Shown: positions 7,943 through 19,827 of the stretch, piece after piece | Position numbering within the stretch: the stretch's first letter is position 1 | Layout: every line of letters starts with the position of its first letter | NCBI RefSeq assembly: GCF_029207565.1 | Contig: NZ_JANCMW010000002.1 | Location: 310,001 to 374,000 of the forward strand | Source of the DNA: Marinobacter iranensis | GTDB taxonomy: Bacteria > Pseudomonadota > Gammaproteobacteria > Pseudomonadales > Oleiphilaceae | Reading direction: 5' to 3' | DNA length: 64,000 nt | Position numbers and translations under genes: made by a program | Notes under the pieces: generated by a model | The model's database searches: none | Seen by the model: the letters and a program-made list of their open reading frames with translations, nothing else | Told to the model about the DNA's origin: nothing

Positions 7943-8353
7943 ATGTCATCCGAAAACACCGAATTACGAAAAGTCGGTCTTAAAGTTACTCTGCCGAGAG
8001 TGAAGATCTTCAATATCCTGGAGAATTCCGAGGAGCATCACCTCAGTGCTGAGGATGTGTACAAAAAGCTCCTCGAACAGGGTGATGACGTGGGCCTGGC
8101 AACTGTGTACCGGGTGCTGACCCAGTTTGAGGCAGCTGGCCTGGTTCTGCGCCACAATTTTGAAGGCGGGCACGCTGTGTTCGAAATGGCCGGCGACGAT
8201 CATCACGACCACATGGTCTGTACCCAGACCGGTGAAGTGATCGAATTCGTTGACGACGTTATCGAAGAGCGGCAGCAGAAAATCGCGAAAGAGCGCGGTT
8301 ACGAAATTGTGGACCACAGCCTGATTCTCTACGTCAAACCCATCAAATCCTGA
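7943..8353 (+). CDS. fur: Ferric uptake regulator Fur
   Basis: Fur (136 residues) represses iron-uptake genes when bound to Fe2+. The start MSSENTELRK at 7943 gives the usual length. The winged helix covers residues 1-82 (KVGLKVTLPRVKIF, then LATVYRVLTQFEAAGLV), and the metal-binding segment HHDHMVC is at 87-93. Cys93 is present but the second Cys of the E. coli CxxC is Thr, as in Pseudomonas-type Fur proteins, so a structural Cys4 zinc site is not expected. Confidence 0.96.
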   Translation: MSSENTELRKVGLKVTLPRVKIFNILENSEEHHLSAEDVYKKLLEQGDDVGLATVYRVLTQFEAAGLVLRHNFEGGHAVFEMAGDDHHDHMVCTQTGEVIEFVDDVIEERQQKIAKERGYEIVDHSLILYVKPIKS

Positions 8354-8388
8354 ATATTGGGGGCTTGTTAAGGCCGGGAATCGAAGAG

Positions 8389-8419
8389 AAAAAAAGGGGG
8401 CGGGTGTTTAGCCCGCCCC
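8389..8419 (-). terminator. Terminator of recN
   Basis: The 8-bp stem GGGGCGGG/CCCGCCCC has a 7-base loop and, read on the minus strand, is followed by seven T. It lies about 50 bases past the recN stop, in the convergent space with fur. Confidence 0.8.
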
Positions 8420-8466
8420 AACAACTCTCAGGATCGAGAGGGGAATACGCTTAGCCTTTCAATTCG

Positions 8467-10146
8467 TCAGTGGTGCGTTGCCTGGCCCTTGGTGAACATT
8501 TCGTGGGCATGGGCAATGGTGTGTTCGGTCATATCCACCCCGCCGAGCATCCGTGCCACTTCGCTGACCCTGCCGTTGTCGTCCAGTGACTCTATCTTCG
8601 AGTAGGTAGCATCTGCTTCCGTAAACTTGCTGACGAACAGGTGCTGATGGCACTGTGCCGCCACCTGGGCCAGGTGCGTCACGCACAGAACTTGCCCGTT
8701 GTTGCCCAGACTCCTCAGCAAGCGACCAACCACTTCAGCAGTTCCGCCGCCGATGCCTACGTCTACTTCGTCAAAGACGAGGGTCGGTGTGGTGGAGGTT
8801 TGGGCAACCACAACCTGGATAGCCAGGCTGATGCGTGAGAGTTCACCGCCTGATGCCACTTTCGCCAATGGCCGTGCCGGCTGCCCGGGGTTGGCGCTGA
8901 CCAGGAACTCTATGTCTTCCAGGCCATGGGGTGCCGGCTCGTCGCCCTTGTTGCGGTTCAGGTGGGTGACAAACTGAACGGCTGGCATGCTCAGCTGCGC
9001 CAGCTCTTCCGCGATCCGTTGGTCCAGGTTGGCCGCTGCCTGTTGGCGGGCTTCTGACAGCCCGGAGGCCAGCTCGTTAAACCGGGCCCGTTGTTCTTCC
9101 AGTTCAGCTTCCAGCTTTTCAACACTGCCTTCGCCGTCGTCCAGTGAGGCCAGCTCGGCACTCAGGGCCTGGTGGAATTCAGACAGGGCTTCCGGAGTTA
9201 TTCGGTGTTTGCGGGCCATCTGGTAAATGGCGCTCAGGCGTTCTTCCACCTCGGCCAGCCTGGCCGGGTCCGCATCGTAATCTTCGACGAAGTGGCGCAG
9301 GTTGTCGCCGGCCTCGGTGATCTGGATCTGGGCTTCGTTGAGCATCTGGATGGTTTCTGCCAGCGCCGGTACTCCCACGGGCAGTTGTTCCAGCTGCTGC
9401 AACGCCTGACGCACCAGTGCTGCTGCGCTGCCGTCATCTTCCGTGCACAGCAGGTTGGCCTGGTGGCTGTTATGCAGAACGGTATCCGCATGGCTGAGCT
9501 GTTCCTGCTCTTTCTCCAGTTCCGCCTGTTCGCCCTCTTCCAGCGCCAGCCGGTCCAGCTCTTCCACCTGGTAGCGCAGCAGTTGCAGGCGGGCCTCAGC
9601 CTCATCCGCATTCTGTTGGCGCTCGGTCAGCCGCTGGCGGGTCTTGTGCCAGATTTTCCAGGCCTCCCGGGTCTGTTCACCCAGTGTTTCCACACCGGCA
9701 AACTCGTCCAGCAATTTGCGATGGGTTTCCTTGCGCAGCAGTGATTGGTGCTGATGCTGGCTGTGGATGTCCATCAGGGCGCTGCCCAGGTCCTTCAGGT
9801 GGGCGAGGGGGCAGGGCTGGCCGTTGATATAGGCGCGAGAGCGGCCATCCTTGCTGATCACGCGGCGGAGGATGCATTCGTTGTCGTCATCCAGCTCATG
9901 GTCTTCCAGCCATTGCCGGGCCTCGGCAATGCGGGACACATCGAAGGTTGCAGTGATGTCGGCCCGCTTGGCGCCATGGCGGACGGCACCGGCGTCGGCG
10001 CGACCGCCCATGGCGAGGCCAAGGGCATCCAGGACAATGGATTTGCCGGCACCGGTTTCCCCGGTGAGTGCCGTCATGCCCTTGCCGAATTGCAGTTCAA
10101 CCCGCTCGGCAATGGCGTAATTGGAAACGGTGAGCTGTGTGAGCAT
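8467..10146 (-). CDS. recN: DNA repair protein RecN
   Basis: RecN (559 residues) is an SMC-like ATPase that holds and processes double-strand breaks. Visible motifs are Walker A GETGAGKS at residues 29-36, a long Glu/Gln/Leu-rich coiled coil in the middle, the ABC signature region ASGGELSRISLA, and Walker B LVFDEVDVGIGG. The ATG at 10146 is preceded by GGAGG. Two consensus LexA boxes lie just upstream (10176-10210), so it is SOS-induced. It has its own terminator. Confidence 0.97.
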   Translation of the reverse strand: MLTQLTVSNYAIAERVELQFGKGMTALTGETGAGKSIVLDALGLAMGGRADAGAVRHGAKRADITATFDVSRIAEARQWLEDHELDDDNECILRRVISKDGRSRAYINGQPCPLAHLKDLGSALMDIHSQHQHQSLLRKETHRKLLDEFAGVETLGEQTREAWKIWHKTRQRLTERQQNADEAEARLQLLRYQVEELDRLALEEGEQAELEKEQEQLSHADTVLHNSHQANLLCTEDDGSAAALVRQALQQLEQLPVGVPALAETIQMLNEAQIQITEAGDNLRHFVEDYDADPARLAEVEERLSAIYQMARKHRITPEALSEFHQALSAELASLDDGEGSVEKLEAELEEQRARFNELASGLSEARQQAAANLDQRIAEELAQLSMPAVQFVTHLNRNKGDEPAPHGLEDIEFLVSANPGQPARPLAKVASGGELSRISLAIQVVVAQTSTTPTLVFDEVDVGIGGGTAEVVGRLLRSLGNNGQVLCVTHLAQVAAQCHQHLFVSKFTEADATYSKIESLDDNGRVSEVARMLGGVDMTEHTIAHAHEMFTKGQATHH

Positions 10147-10175
10147 GCAGAATTCCTCCGCTCGATTCCTGAATA

Positions 10176-10191
10176 CTGTGATTACATACAG
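10176..10191. promoter_or_regulatory. LexA (SOS) box 1 of recN
   Basis: CTGT, 8 bases, ACAG: an exact match to the 16-base LexA palindrome, 30 bases upstream of the recN ATG. Confidence 0.85.
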
Positions 10192-10194
10192 TGA

Positions 10195-10210
10195 CTGTGA
10201 ATATATACAG
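10195..10210. promoter_or_regulatory. LexA (SOS) box 2 of recN
   Basis: CTGT, 8 AT-rich bases, ACAG: a second perfect SOS box whose start lies 19 bases from that of box 1, so two LexA dimers could sit nearly side by side on the recN promoter. E. coli recN likewise has more than one box. Confidence 0.88.
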
Positions 10211-10269
10211 GGTTTTTCTGGTTTGCAAACATCTGAGGATGAATTTGTGAATGAATAAGGCTCTCAACG

Positions 10270-10297
10270 GTTGAAACATCCGATACGGGCCCCATAT
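10270..10297 (+). promoter_or_regulatory. Sigma-32 heat-shock promoter of grpE-dnaK-dnaJ
   Basis: GTTGAAA (10270-10276), 13 bases, then CCCCATAT (10290-10297) fits the sigma-32 consensus CTTGAAA-N13/14-CCCCATNT with one mismatch. It lies about 95 bases upstream of grpE, the first gene of the chaperone operon. Confidence 0.8.
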
Positions 10298-10391
10298 CCG
10301 TTCGCAAACACGTTTTACCCGGTCCACGGCGGCCGGGAACCATAGATAACCGGCCGGTCGTCTGGCCGCCGACGATCAAGCAGGAGTAGTC

Positions 10392-10997
10392 ATGAGCGCT
10401 GACGAAAATCGTAACGAACAGGTTGAAGAAGAGCTGAGAGACGCCGCGGAAGAAGTTCCGGAAGAGGAAGGGGCTGGCGAAGAAGGCTCTGACAATACCC
10501 CGGAAGGCGAAATCGAGGCTCTGAAGGCGCAGGCTCAGGAGTTCCAGGAGCAGATGTTGCGCTCCAAGGCGGAGATGCAGAATGTTCGCCGTCGCGCCGA
10601 GATCGATGTGGAAAAGGCCCACAAGTTTGCGCTGGAGAAGTTTGTGAAGGAACTCCTGCCGGTAGCGGATAGCCTTGAGAAGGCGGTTGAGAGTACCGAA
10701 GGGCATGAAGACGCCGGCGAACTGGTGGCTTCGATACGTGAAGGGGTCGAGATGACCCTGAACCTGTTCATGAACAGCCTCGCCAAGTTCAACGTCGTGC
10801 AGCTTAACCCGGTGGGTGAGCCGTTCGATCCCCAACTGCACGAGGCCATGTCGATGGTGCCGGCGCCTGATGCCGAGCCCAACAGCGTTGTGGCTGTGGT
10901 CCAGAAGGGCTACACACTGAACGAGCGCCTGGTTCGTCCCGCGATGGTAGTGGTTGCCAAAGCCGAGGATGCACCAAAAATCGACGAACAGGCTTGA
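10392..10997 (+). CDS. grpE: Nucleotide exchange factor GrpE
   Basis: GrpE (201 residues) releases ADP from DnaK. The ATG at 10392 follows CAGGAG. The N-terminal 45 residues are acidic and likely disordered, then a long dimerising helix ([26 protein letters not shown], given in parts) and the C-terminal beta domain with [18 protein letters not shown] and [18 protein letters not shown]. It is first in the heat-shock operon with dnaK and dnaJ, behind a sigma-32 promoter. Confidence 0.97.
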   Translation: MSADENRNEQVEEELRDAAEEVPEEEGAGEEGSDNTPEGEIEALKAQAQEFQEQMLRSKAEMQNVRRRAEIDVEKAHKFALEKFVKELLPVADSLEKAVESTEGHEDAGELVASIREGVEMTLNLFMNSLAKFNVVQLNPVGEPFDPQLHEAMSMVPAPDAEPNSVVAVVQKGYTLNERLVRPAMVVVAKAEDAPKIDEQA

Positions 10998-11021
10998 AAA
11001 GCAGATTAACGCGCCAATATA
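10993..11021 (+). promoter_or_regulatory. Possible second sigma-32 promoter before dnaK
   Basis: CTTGAAA (10993-10999) is a perfect -35 and contains the grpE stop codon; 14 bases later CCAATATA is a weaker match to CCCCATNT. It would give dnaK extra heat-shock transcription independent of grpE. Confidence 0.35.
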
Positions 11022-11108
11022 GCCAGTAAACAGGCGGCGCACCGGGTTTCCCGGAAAAGCTCTGGACATAGCCGGAACTGAATTGAACAACCGAATTGGA
11101 GTATTTGC

Positions 11109-13034
11109 ATGAGTAAGATCATTGGTATCGACCTGGGAACCACAAACTCCTGTGTAGCCATCATGGATGGTGACAAGGTCAAGGTTATTGAAAACGCCGA
11201 AGGTGATCGCACCACCCCGTCTATTGTCGCCTACACCGAAGACGGCGAAACGCTGGTCGGCCAGTCCGCCAAGCGTCAGGCGGTCACCAATCCGAACAAC
11301 ACCCTGTACGCCATCAAGCGCCTGATCGGTCGTCGTTTCGAAGACGACGTGGTCCAGAAGGACATCAAGATGGTGCCCTACAAGATCGCCAAGGCCGACA
11401 ACGGTGATGCGTGGGTAGAGGTGAAGGGTGAGAAGATGGCACCGCCGCAGGTATCCGCGGAAATCATCAAGAAGATGAAGAAGACCGCCGAAGACTACCT
11501 GGGCGAGAAAGTGACCGAGGCTGTTATCACCGTGCCGGCTTACTTCAACGACAGCCAGCGCCAGGCCACTAAAGACGCAGGCAAGATCGCCGGCCTGGAT
11601 GTGAAGCGCATCATCAACGAGCCGACGGCGGCTGCCCTGGCCTACGGCCTGGACAGGAAGAGCGGCGACCGCACCGTGGCCGTGTACGACCTGGGTGGTG
11701 GTACCTTCGATATTTCCATCATCGAGATTGCCGATGTGGACGGTGAGCACCAGTTTGAAGTACTGGCCACCAACGGCGACACCTTCCTGGGTGGTGAAGA
11801 CTTCGACATGAAGCTGATCGAATACCTGGCCGATCAGTTCAAGAAGGACAGCGGTATCGACCTGCGCGGCGACTCACTGGCCATGCAGCGCCTGAAAGAA
11901 GCTGCCGAGAAGGCCAAGATCGAGCTGTCCAGCAGCCAGCAGACCGACGTCAACCTGCCGTACGTAACGGCGGATGCCAGCGGTCCCAAGCACATGAACG
12001 TGAAAGTGACCCGTGCCAAGCTGGAGTCGCTGGTAGAAGACCTGATTGAACGCAGCCTTGCGCCGTGCCGCACCGCGCTGGAAGATTCCGGTGCCAAGAT
12101 CGGTGAAATCGACGAGGTGATCCTTGTCGGTGGCCAGACCCGCATGCCGCTGGTTCAGGAGAAGGTCAAGAACTTCTTCGGTAAGGAAGCGCGCAAGGAT
12201 GTGAACCCGGACGAAGCCGTAGCCATGGGTGCTGCCATCCAGGCGGCCGTGCTTTCCGGTGATGTGAAAGACGTTCTTCTGCTGGACGTAACACCGCTGA
12301 CCCTGGGCATCGAAACCATGGGTGGTGTGGCCACATCGCTGATCGAGAAGAACACCACGATCCCGACCAAGAAGTCGCAGACGTTCTCGACAGCCGAGGA
12401 TAACCAGACTGCCGTGACCATTCACGTGGTCCAGGGTGAGCGCAAGCAGGCGGCACAGAACAAGTCACTGGGTCGTTTCGACCTTGCCGACATCCCGCCG
12501 GCACCGCGTGGCACGCCGCAGATCGAGGTTACCTTCGATATCGATGCCAACGGTATCCTGAACGTGTCTGCCAAAGACAAGGCTACTGGCAAGGAGCAGT
12601 CCATCGTAATCAAGGCTTCTTCAGGCCTGAACGACGATGAAATCGAGAAGATGGTCCGTGATGCCGAGGCCAATGCCGACGAGGACCGCAAGTTCGAGGA
12701 ACTGGTCCAGGCCCGTAACCAGGGCGACGCGATGGTTCACACCGTTCGCAAGACCCTGAAGGATGCCGGTGACAAGGTAAGCGACAGCGAGAAGGAGTCC
12801 ATTGAGGCTTCGATCAAGGAGCTTGAGGAAGCACTGGCCGGTTCCGACAAGGACGAGATTGAGGCCAAGACCCAGAAACTGACAGAAGCGTCTTCCGAAA
12901 TGGCCCAGAAGATGTACGCGGATCAGGCAGAACAGGGGCAGCAGGCCGGTGGCGAAGAAAACGCCAAGTCCGGTACTGGTGATGACGCCGTTGATGCCGA
13001 GTTTGAAGAAGTCAAAGACGACGACAAGCGATAA
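11109..13034 (+). CDS. dnaK: Chaperone DnaK (Hsp70)
   Basis: DnaK (641 residues) is the ATP-driven Hsp70 that binds unfolded segments with DnaJ and GrpE. The actin-like ATPase domain opens with [18 protein letters not shown] and contains [16 protein letters not shown]. The substrate-binding domain includes [15 protein letters not shown], and the tail ends in the conserved [14 protein letters not shown]. Length is normal. It is 111 bases downstream of grpE and is followed by a strong palindrome before dnaJ. Confidence 0.98.
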   Translation: MSKIIGIDLGTTNSCVAIMDGDKVKVIENAEGDRTTPSIVAYTEDGETLVGQSAKRQAVTNPNNTLYAIKRLIGRRFEDDVVQKDIKMVPYKIAKADNGDAWVEVKGEKMAPPQVSAEIIKKMKKTAEDYLGEKVTEAVITVPAYFNDSQRQATKDAGKIAGLDVKRIINEPTAAALAYGLDRKSGDRTVAVYDLGGGTFDISIIEIADVDGEHQFEVLATNGDTFLGGEDFDMKLIEYLADQFKKDSGIDLRGDSLAMQRLKEAAEKAKIELSSSQQTDVNLPYVTADASGPKHMNVKVTRAKLESLVEDLIERSLAPCRTALEDSGAKIGEIDEVILVGGQTRMPLVQEKVKNFFGKEARKDVNPDEAVAMGAAIQAAVLSGDVKDVLLLDVTPLTLGIETMGGVATSLIEKNTTIPTKKSQTFSTAEDNQTAVTIHVVQGERKQAAQNKSLGRFDLADIPPAPRGTPQIEVTFDIDANGILNVSAKDKATGKEQSIVIKASSGLNDDEIEKMVRDAEANADEDRKFEELVQARNQGDAMVHTVRKTLKDAGDKVSDSEKESIEASIKELEEALAGSDKDEIEAKTQKLTEASSEMAQKMYADQAEQGQQAGGEENAKSGTGDDAVDAEFEEVKDDDKR

Positions 13035-13056
13035 ATCTGAAGTACTTCAGGCAGTT

Positions 13057-13086
13057 GGAAAACGCGGGAGCTCTCCCGCGTTTTCC
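13057..13086 (+). terminator. dnaK-dnaJ intergenic palindrome, probable partial terminator
   Basis: A perfect 14-bp inverted repeat (GGAAAACGCGGGAG and its complement, 2-base centre) follows the dnaK stop, and the right arm ends in TTTTCC. It probably lowers readthrough into dnaJ or protects the dnaK 3' end, matching the need for much more DnaK than DnaJ. Confidence 0.6.
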
Positions 13087-13112
13087 TCGTTTTACCAACA
13101 GGGTTTTAGAGC

Positions 13113-15052
<1,940 letters not shown>

Positions 15053-15074
15053 GGGGGTTGGTTTGAGCTGGGTT

Positions 15075-15111
15075 GTCGGATTACGAGGCTGGCGCCTCTA
15101 ATCCGACCTAC
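15075..15111 (-). repeat. REP-like palindrome, copy 1
   Basis: GTCGGATTA...TAATCCGACCTAC is an inverted repeat of the family found six times in this window; the inner arms are GAGGC/GCCTC. It lies 22 bases after dapB. A partial copy (TCCGACCTACG) follows at about 15123-15133. Confidence 0.7.
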
Positions 15112-15154
15112 GGTGGCTGGACTCCGACCTACGTTAGTTGCAGGCGAACTCTGA

Positions 15155-15268
15155 GGCTGTTGGCTGGGGTGCCTTGCCCGGGAATGTCTTCGGCCAGGGA
15201 CGGCCGAAGTCAAGCGCACATGGATGTGCTTGTGGCGTTTCCCGGGGAAGGTGCCCCAGCCAATAGCC
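15155..15268. repeat. Cloverleaf-like inverted-repeat element with two GGA-loop hairpins
   Basis: Outer arms of 25 bases (15160-15184 and 15239-15263) pair at 22 positions and can extend outward by GGCT/AGCC. Between them lie two more hairpins: CTTCGGCC/GGCCGAAG (15188-15209, loop AGGGAC) and GCACAT/ATGTGC (15216-15229, GG at the centre). Together this makes a three-way structured element. In the plus-strand RNA both inner hairpins show GGA in or near the loop, and ACATGGATGT resembles the preferred CsrA/RsmA site. It lies in the dapB-carA space, before the carA promoter. It is either a transcribed structured 3' UTR or a mobile-type palindromic repeat. Confidence 0.6.
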
Positions 15269-15301
15269 GGTGCTGCATGTAGCGACAAGCGAGATTTCGC
15301 A

Positions 15302-15330
15302 TGGACACAAAGCCCCATATTTCTTACAAT
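15302..15330 (+). promoter_or_regulatory. Sigma-70 promoter of carAB
   Basis: TGGACA (15302-15307), a 17-base spacer and TACAAT (15325-15330) form a strong promoter. Transcription would begin near 15337, leaving a leader of about 145 bases before carA. Confidence 0.65.
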
Positions 15331-15376
15331 AAGGCGGTTTAACTGCACCAAGCGTAGCTTTGACAACGCTCTATAG

Positions 15377-15414
15377 AAAAAGCGGGACGGAGTTCAACTC
15401 CCTCTCGCTTTTTT
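15377..15414 (+). terminator. Intrinsic terminator in the carA leader (possible attenuator)
   Basis: AGCGGGACGGAG (15381-15392) pairs with CTCCCTCTCGCT (15398-15409), 10 of 12 positions, and is followed by six T. It lies between the carA promoter and the carA start, so it would stop most transcripts unless relieved. That is the layout of a transcription attenuator, presumably sensing pyrimidines or arginine; the signal is not identifiable here. Otherwise 15331-15483 contains nothing obvious. Confidence 0.6.
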
Positions 15415-15483
15415 GCGACCTGAATTTGCGCTTGCGTTCCTGTTCGTGACGAACCTGTACGCCACTCGATGAGGATACAAGCC

Positions 15484-16608
15484 TTGAGTACACCAGCCAT
15501 CCTTGCACTCGCAGACGGAAGCCTGTTTTACGGCACCGCCATTGGCGCTGAAGGGGAAACCAGCGGCGAAGTAGTGTTCAACACCGCCATGACCGGTTAC
15601 CAGGAAATCCTGACCGACCCGTCCTACTCCCGCCAGATTGTAACCCTCACCTACCCCCACATCGGCAACACCGGTGTGAACGAAGAAGACATCGAGTCAG
15701 ATCGCGTCCAGGTCGCCGGCCTGATTATCCGCGACCTGCCTTTGCTGGTGAGCAACTGGCGCAGTACCGGCTCGCTGCAGGACTACCTGCGCGCCAACAA
15801 CATCGTGGGCATTGCCGACATCGACACCCGCCGCCTCACCCGCATCCTGCGGGACAAGGGCTCCCAGAACGGCGCGGTGGTTGCCGGCGCGGACGCCACC
15901 GCTGAGCGCGCGCTGGAACTGGCCAACGCTTTCCCCGGGCTGAAGGGCATGGACCTGGCGAAAGAAGTAACCTCGGCAAAAACCTGGACCTGGAGCCAGA
16001 GCGAGTGGAACATCGAAAGCGGCTACGGCGAGCGCACTGAATCGAAGTTCAAGGTCGTCGCCTGGGACTACGGCGTAAAGCTCAACATCCTGCGTATGCT
16101 GGCAGGCCGGGGCTGCGACATTACCGTGGTGCCGGCCCAGACGCCGGCGTCTGAAGTGCTGGCGATGAATCCTGATGGCATTTTCCTGTCCAATGGCCCT
16201 GGCGACCCGGAGCCCTGCGACTACGCCATCAACGCCATCCGCGAAGTACTGGAAACCGACATTCCGGTGTTCGGCATCTGCCTTGGCCACCAGTTACTGG
16301 CCCTGGCCAGTGGTGCCAAATCCATCAAGATGGGGCATGGCCACCACGGTGCCAACCACCCGGTACAGAACATCGCCGACGGTACCGTAATGATCACCAG
16401 CCAGAACCACGGCTTTGCGGTGGATGAGACCAGCCTGCCGGACAATCTGCGGGCCACCCACAAATCCCTGTTCGACGGCTCCCTGCAGGGGATTCGCCGC
16501 ACCGACAAGCCGGCCTTCAGCTTCCAGGGCCATCCGGAAGCCAGCCCCGGCCCCCACGATGTGGCGCCGCTGTTTGATGAATTTATCCGCCTGATGGAGG
16601 CACGTTGA
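15484..16608 (+). CDS. carA: Carbamoyl-phosphate synthase small (glutaminase) subunit
   Basis: CarA (374 residues) releases ammonia from glutamine for CarB, feeding pyrimidine and arginine synthesis. The TTG at 15484 is chosen: it has GAGGA 8 bases upstream and gives the family N-terminus [13 protein letters not shown]. An ATG at 15469 would place that site inside the gene. The class I glutaminase domain has the nucleophile in FGICLGHQL and the His/Glu pair in [11 protein letters not shown]. Its stop overlaps the carB start (TGATG), so the subunits are translationally coupled. Confidence 0.96.
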   Translation: MSTPAILALADGSLFYGTAIGAEGETSGEVVFNTAMTGYQEILTDPSYSRQIVTLTYPHIGNTGVNEEDIESDRVQVAGLIIRDLPLLVSNWRSTGSLQDYLRANNIVGIADIDTRRLTRILRDKGSQNGAVVAGADATAERALELANAFPGLKGMDLAKEVTSAKTWTWSQSEWNIESGYGERTESKFKVVAWDYGVKLNILRMLAGRGCDITVVPAQTPASEVLAMNPDGIFLSNGPGDPEPCDYAINAIREVLETDIPVFGICLGHQLLALASGAKSIKMGHGHHGANHPVQNIADGTVMITSQNHGFAVDETSLPDNLRATHKSLFDGSLQGIRRTDKPAFSFQGHPEASPGPHDVAPLFDEFIRLMEAR

Positions 16609-19600
16609 TGCCAAAGCGTACCGACATTAAAAGCATTCTGATCCTGGGCGCCGGCCCCATCGTGATCGGGCAGGCCTGCGAGTTCGACTACTCCGGAGCC
16701 CAGGCTTGCAAGGCCCTGCGGGAAGAGGGCTACCGGGTTATCCTGGTGAACTCCAACCCGGCCACCATCATGACCGACCCGGTGATGGCGGATGCCACCT
16801 ACATTGAGCCCATCACCTGGAAAACCGTCGCCAAGATCATTGAGAAAGAGCAGCCGGACGCACTGCTGCCCACCATGGGTGGCCAGACGGCCCTGAACTG
16901 CGCGCTGGACCTTGAAAAGCACGGCGTACTGGCGGAGCACGGCGTGGAAATGATTGGCGCCAACGCCGACACCATCGACAAGGCCGAAGACCGCGACCGT
17001 TTCGATAAGGCCATGAGGAAAATCGGCCTGGAGTGCCCGCGCGCCACCATCGCCCACTCCATGGCGGAAGCCTGGGAAGTGGCCGATGACATCGGCTTCC
17101 CGTGCATCATCCGGCCGTCGTTCACCATGGGTGGCTCCGGGGGCGGTATTGCCTACAACCGCGACGAGTTTGAGGAAATCTGTACCCGTGGCCTGGACCT
17201 GTCGCCGACGAATGAGCTGCTGATCGACGAATCCCTGATCGGCTGGAAAGAGTATGAGATGGAAGTTGTCCGCGACAAGAACGACAACTGCATCATCGTC
17301 TGCGCCATCGAGAACTTTGACGCGATGGGCGTGCACACCGGTGACTCAATCACCGTGGCGCCGGCGCAGACGCTGACGGACAAGGAATACCAGATCATGC
17401 GGAATGCCTCACTGGCGGTGCTGCGTGAGATCGGCGTGGAAACCGGCGGCTCCAACGTACAGTTTGGCGTAAACCCGGATACCGGCCGCATGGTCGTCAT
17501 CGAGATGAACCCGCGGGTGTCCCGCTCCTCGGCCCTGGCCTCCAAGGCCACCGGCTTCCCGATTGCCAAGGTGGCAGCCAAGCTGGCGGTGGGTTACACC
17601 CTCGATGAGCTGCGCAACGAAATCACCGGTGGCGTGACCCCGGCCTCGTTCGAGCCCAGCATCGACTACGTGGTCACCAAGATTCCGCGTTTCACCTTTG
17701 AAAAGTTCCCCCAGGCCGACGCCCGCCTGACCACCCAGATGAAATCCGTGGGTGAGGTGATGGCCATCGGGCGGACGTTCCAGGAGTCCCTGCAGAAAGC
17801 CATGCGCGGCCTGGAAGTGGGTTCCGACGGCTTTGAAGAGAAGGTGGACCTGAGCACCACTGACGGCCAGGAAACCCTGACCCAGGAGCTGAACGTGCCC
17901 GGCGCCGAGCGCCTGTGGTACATCGGCGATGCGTTCCGTGCGGGCATGACCGTCGACGAAGTGTTCAATAACACCCATGTCGACCCCTGGTATCTGGTTC
18001 AGATCGAGGACCTGATCCGCGAAGAGACCGCCCTGAAGTCCGCCGGCAAGGCAGACATTGATCGCGATACCCTGTTCCGCCTCAAGCGCAAAGGCTTCTC
18101 CGATGCCCGTTTGGCCAAGCTGCTGAGCATTTCAGAAGTCAGCCTGCGCAAGCTGCGCCATGACCTGAACATTCGCCCGGTCTACAAGCGGGTGGACACC
18201 TGCGCCGCGGAATTCGCCTCTTCCACTGCCTACATGTACTCCTCCTATGAGGAAGAGTGCGAGGCGGACGCCTCCGACCGTGAGAAGATCGTGGTTATCG
18301 GCGGCGGCCCCAACCGCATCGGCCAGGGCATTGAGTTTGATTACTGCTGTGTTCATGCTGCGCTGGCCATGCGCGACGATGGCTATGAAACCATCATGAT
18401 CAACTGCAACCCGGAAACGGTCTCCACCGACTACGACACCTCCGACCGTCTCTATTTTGAGCCGATCACCCTGGAAGACGTGCTGGAAATCATCCACGTG
18501 GAAAAACCCAAGGGTGTGATCGTCCAGTACGGCGGCCAGACGCCGCTGAAACTGGCCCGAGGCCTGGAAGCGGCGGGTGTGCCCATCATCGGTACCAGCC
18601 CGGACGCCATTGATCGCGCCGAAGACCGGGAGCGTTTCCAGCAGATGATCGGCCGCCTGGGCCTGGTCCAGCCGGAAAACGCCACCGTGCGCAGCCACGA
18701 GGAAGGTATCCTGGCGGCTCGCGAGATCGGTTACCCGCTGGTGGTTCGCCCGTCCTACGTGCTGGGTGGCCGTGCCATGGAAATTGTCTACGATGAGGAT
18801 GAGCTGGTTCGCTACATGCGCAATGCGGTGCTGGTTTCCAACGACAGCCCGGTATTGCTGGATCACTTCCTGAATGCCGCCATTGAGGTGGACATTGACG
18901 CCATCAGTGACGGTAAGGACGTGGTGATTGGCGGTATCATGCAGCACATTGAGCAGGCCGGCGTGCACTCCGGTGATTCCGCCTGCTCCCTGCCACCTTA
19001 CACGCTGCCCAAAGACGTGCAGGACGAAATGCGCGAAGCCGTCCGCAAGATGGCCATCGAGCTGGACGTGATCGGCCTGATGAACGTGCAACTGGCGTGG
19101 CAGGGCGGCCAGATCTACGTGATCGAGGTGAACCCCCGGGCTTCCCGTACCGTGCCATTCGTGTCCAAGGCCATTGGTGTGTCCCTGGCCAAGGTCGCGG
19201 CCCGTTGCATGGCCGGTAAGTCACTGGCGGAGCAGGGCTTCACCCGGGAAATCGTACCGACCTACTATTCCGTTAAGGAGTCGGTGTTCCCGTTCAACAA
19301 GTTCCCGGCGGTGGACCCCATCCTGGGGCCGGAAATGAAGTCCACTGGTGAGGTGATGGGCATTGGTGACAGCTTCGACGAAGCCTTCGCCAAGGCGGCC
19401 CTGGCCTCCGGTGAGCGGCTGCCGGCCAAGGGCACAGCCTTCATGTCCGTGCGGGACGTGGATAAGCCCGGCGCCGCCAAGGTGGCGCAGGATCTGGTCG
19501 ACGCCGGTTTCAAGGTGATCGCCACCACCGGTACCGCCAAGGCGCTGAAGGAAGCCGGCATCACCGTAGACCGGGTGAACAAGGTTCGTGAGGGCCGCCC

Positions 19601-19823
19601 GCACATTGTGGACGCCATTAAGAATGGCCAGGTTCAACTGATTATCAACACGACCGAAGGTCGCAAGGCGATTTCCGACTCGGCACAGATTCGCCAGTCG
19701 GCCCTGCAGACCAAGGTAACCTATACAACGACACTGGCGGGCGGCGAAGCCTTCTGCAGGGCCATCAAGTTTGGCCCTGAACGCACTGTTCGTCGTCTCC
19801 AGGATCTACACGCAGGAAAGTAA
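16608..19823 (+). CDS. carB: Carbamoyl-phosphate synthase large subunit
   Basis: CarB (1071 residues) makes carbamoyl phosphate from bicarbonate, ammonia and two ATP. It has two homologous ATP-grasp halves: the first starts [20 protein letters not shown], the second [20 protein letters not shown] at about residue 560. The C-terminal allosteric domain ([26 protein letters not shown]) binds UMP/ornithine in relatives. The ATG at 16608 shares its first base with the carA stop. greA follows after 4 bases. Confidence 0.98.
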   Translation: MPKRTDIKSILILGAGPIVIGQACEFDYSGAQACKALREEGYRVILVNSNPATIMTDPVMADATYIEPITWKTVAKIIEKEQPDALLPTMGGQTALNCALDLEKHGVLAEHGVEMIGANADTIDKAEDRDRFDKAMRKIGLECPRATIAHSMAEAWEVADDIGFPCIIRPSFTMGGSGGGIAYNRDEFEEICTRGLDLSPTNELLIDESLIGWKEYEMEVVRDKNDNCIIVCAIENFDAMGVHTGDSITVAPAQTLTDKEYQIMRNASLAVLREIGVETGGSNVQFGVNPDTGRMVVIEMNPRVSRSSALASKATGFPIAKVAAKLAVGYTLDELRNEITGGVTPASFEPSIDYVVTKIPRFTFEKFPQADARLTTQMKSVGEVMAIGRTFQESLQKAMRGLEVGSDGFEEKVDLSTTDGQETLTQELNVPGAERLWYIGDAFRAGMTVDEVFNNTHVDPWYLVQIEDLIREETALKSAGKADIDRDTLFRLKRKGFSDARLAKLLSISEVSLRKLRHDLNIRPVYKRVDTCAAEFASSTAYMYSSYEEECEADASDREKIVVIGGGPNRIGQGIEFDYCCVHAALAMRDDGYETIMINCNPETVSTDYDTSDRLYFEPITLEDVLEIIHVEKPKGVIVQYGGQTPLKLARGLEAAGVPIIGTSPDAIDRAEDRERFQQMIGRLGLVQPENATVRSHEEGILAAREIGYPLVVRPSYVLGGRAMEIVYDEDELVRYMRNAVLVSNDSPVLLDHFLNAAIEVDIDAISDGKDVVIGGIMQHIEQAGVHSGDSACSLPPYTLPKDVQDEMREAVRKMAIELDVIGLMNVQLAWQGGQIYVIEVNPRASRTVPFVSKAIGVSLAKVAARCMAGKSLAEQGFTREIVPTYYSVKESVFPFNKFPAVDPILGPEMKSTGEVMGIGDSFDEAFAKAALASGERLPAKGTAFMSVRDVDKPGAAKVAQDLVDAGFKVIATTGTAKALKEAGITVDRVNKVREGRPHIVDAIKNGQVQLIINTTEGRKAISDSAQIRQSALQTKVTYTTTLAGGEAFCRAIKFGPERTVRRLQDLHAGK

Positions 19824-19827
19824 GACT

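Noticed and set aside
10182-11750. Long minus-strand frame (522 codons) across grpE and the dnaK start
   Set aside because: It is antisense to two certain genes, has low-complexity His/Leu/Gly-rich composition typical of GC-rich shadows, and no ribosome-binding site.
15360-15388. TTGACA at 15360 as a second carA promoter
   Set aside because: No acceptable -10 lies 16-18 bases downstream.
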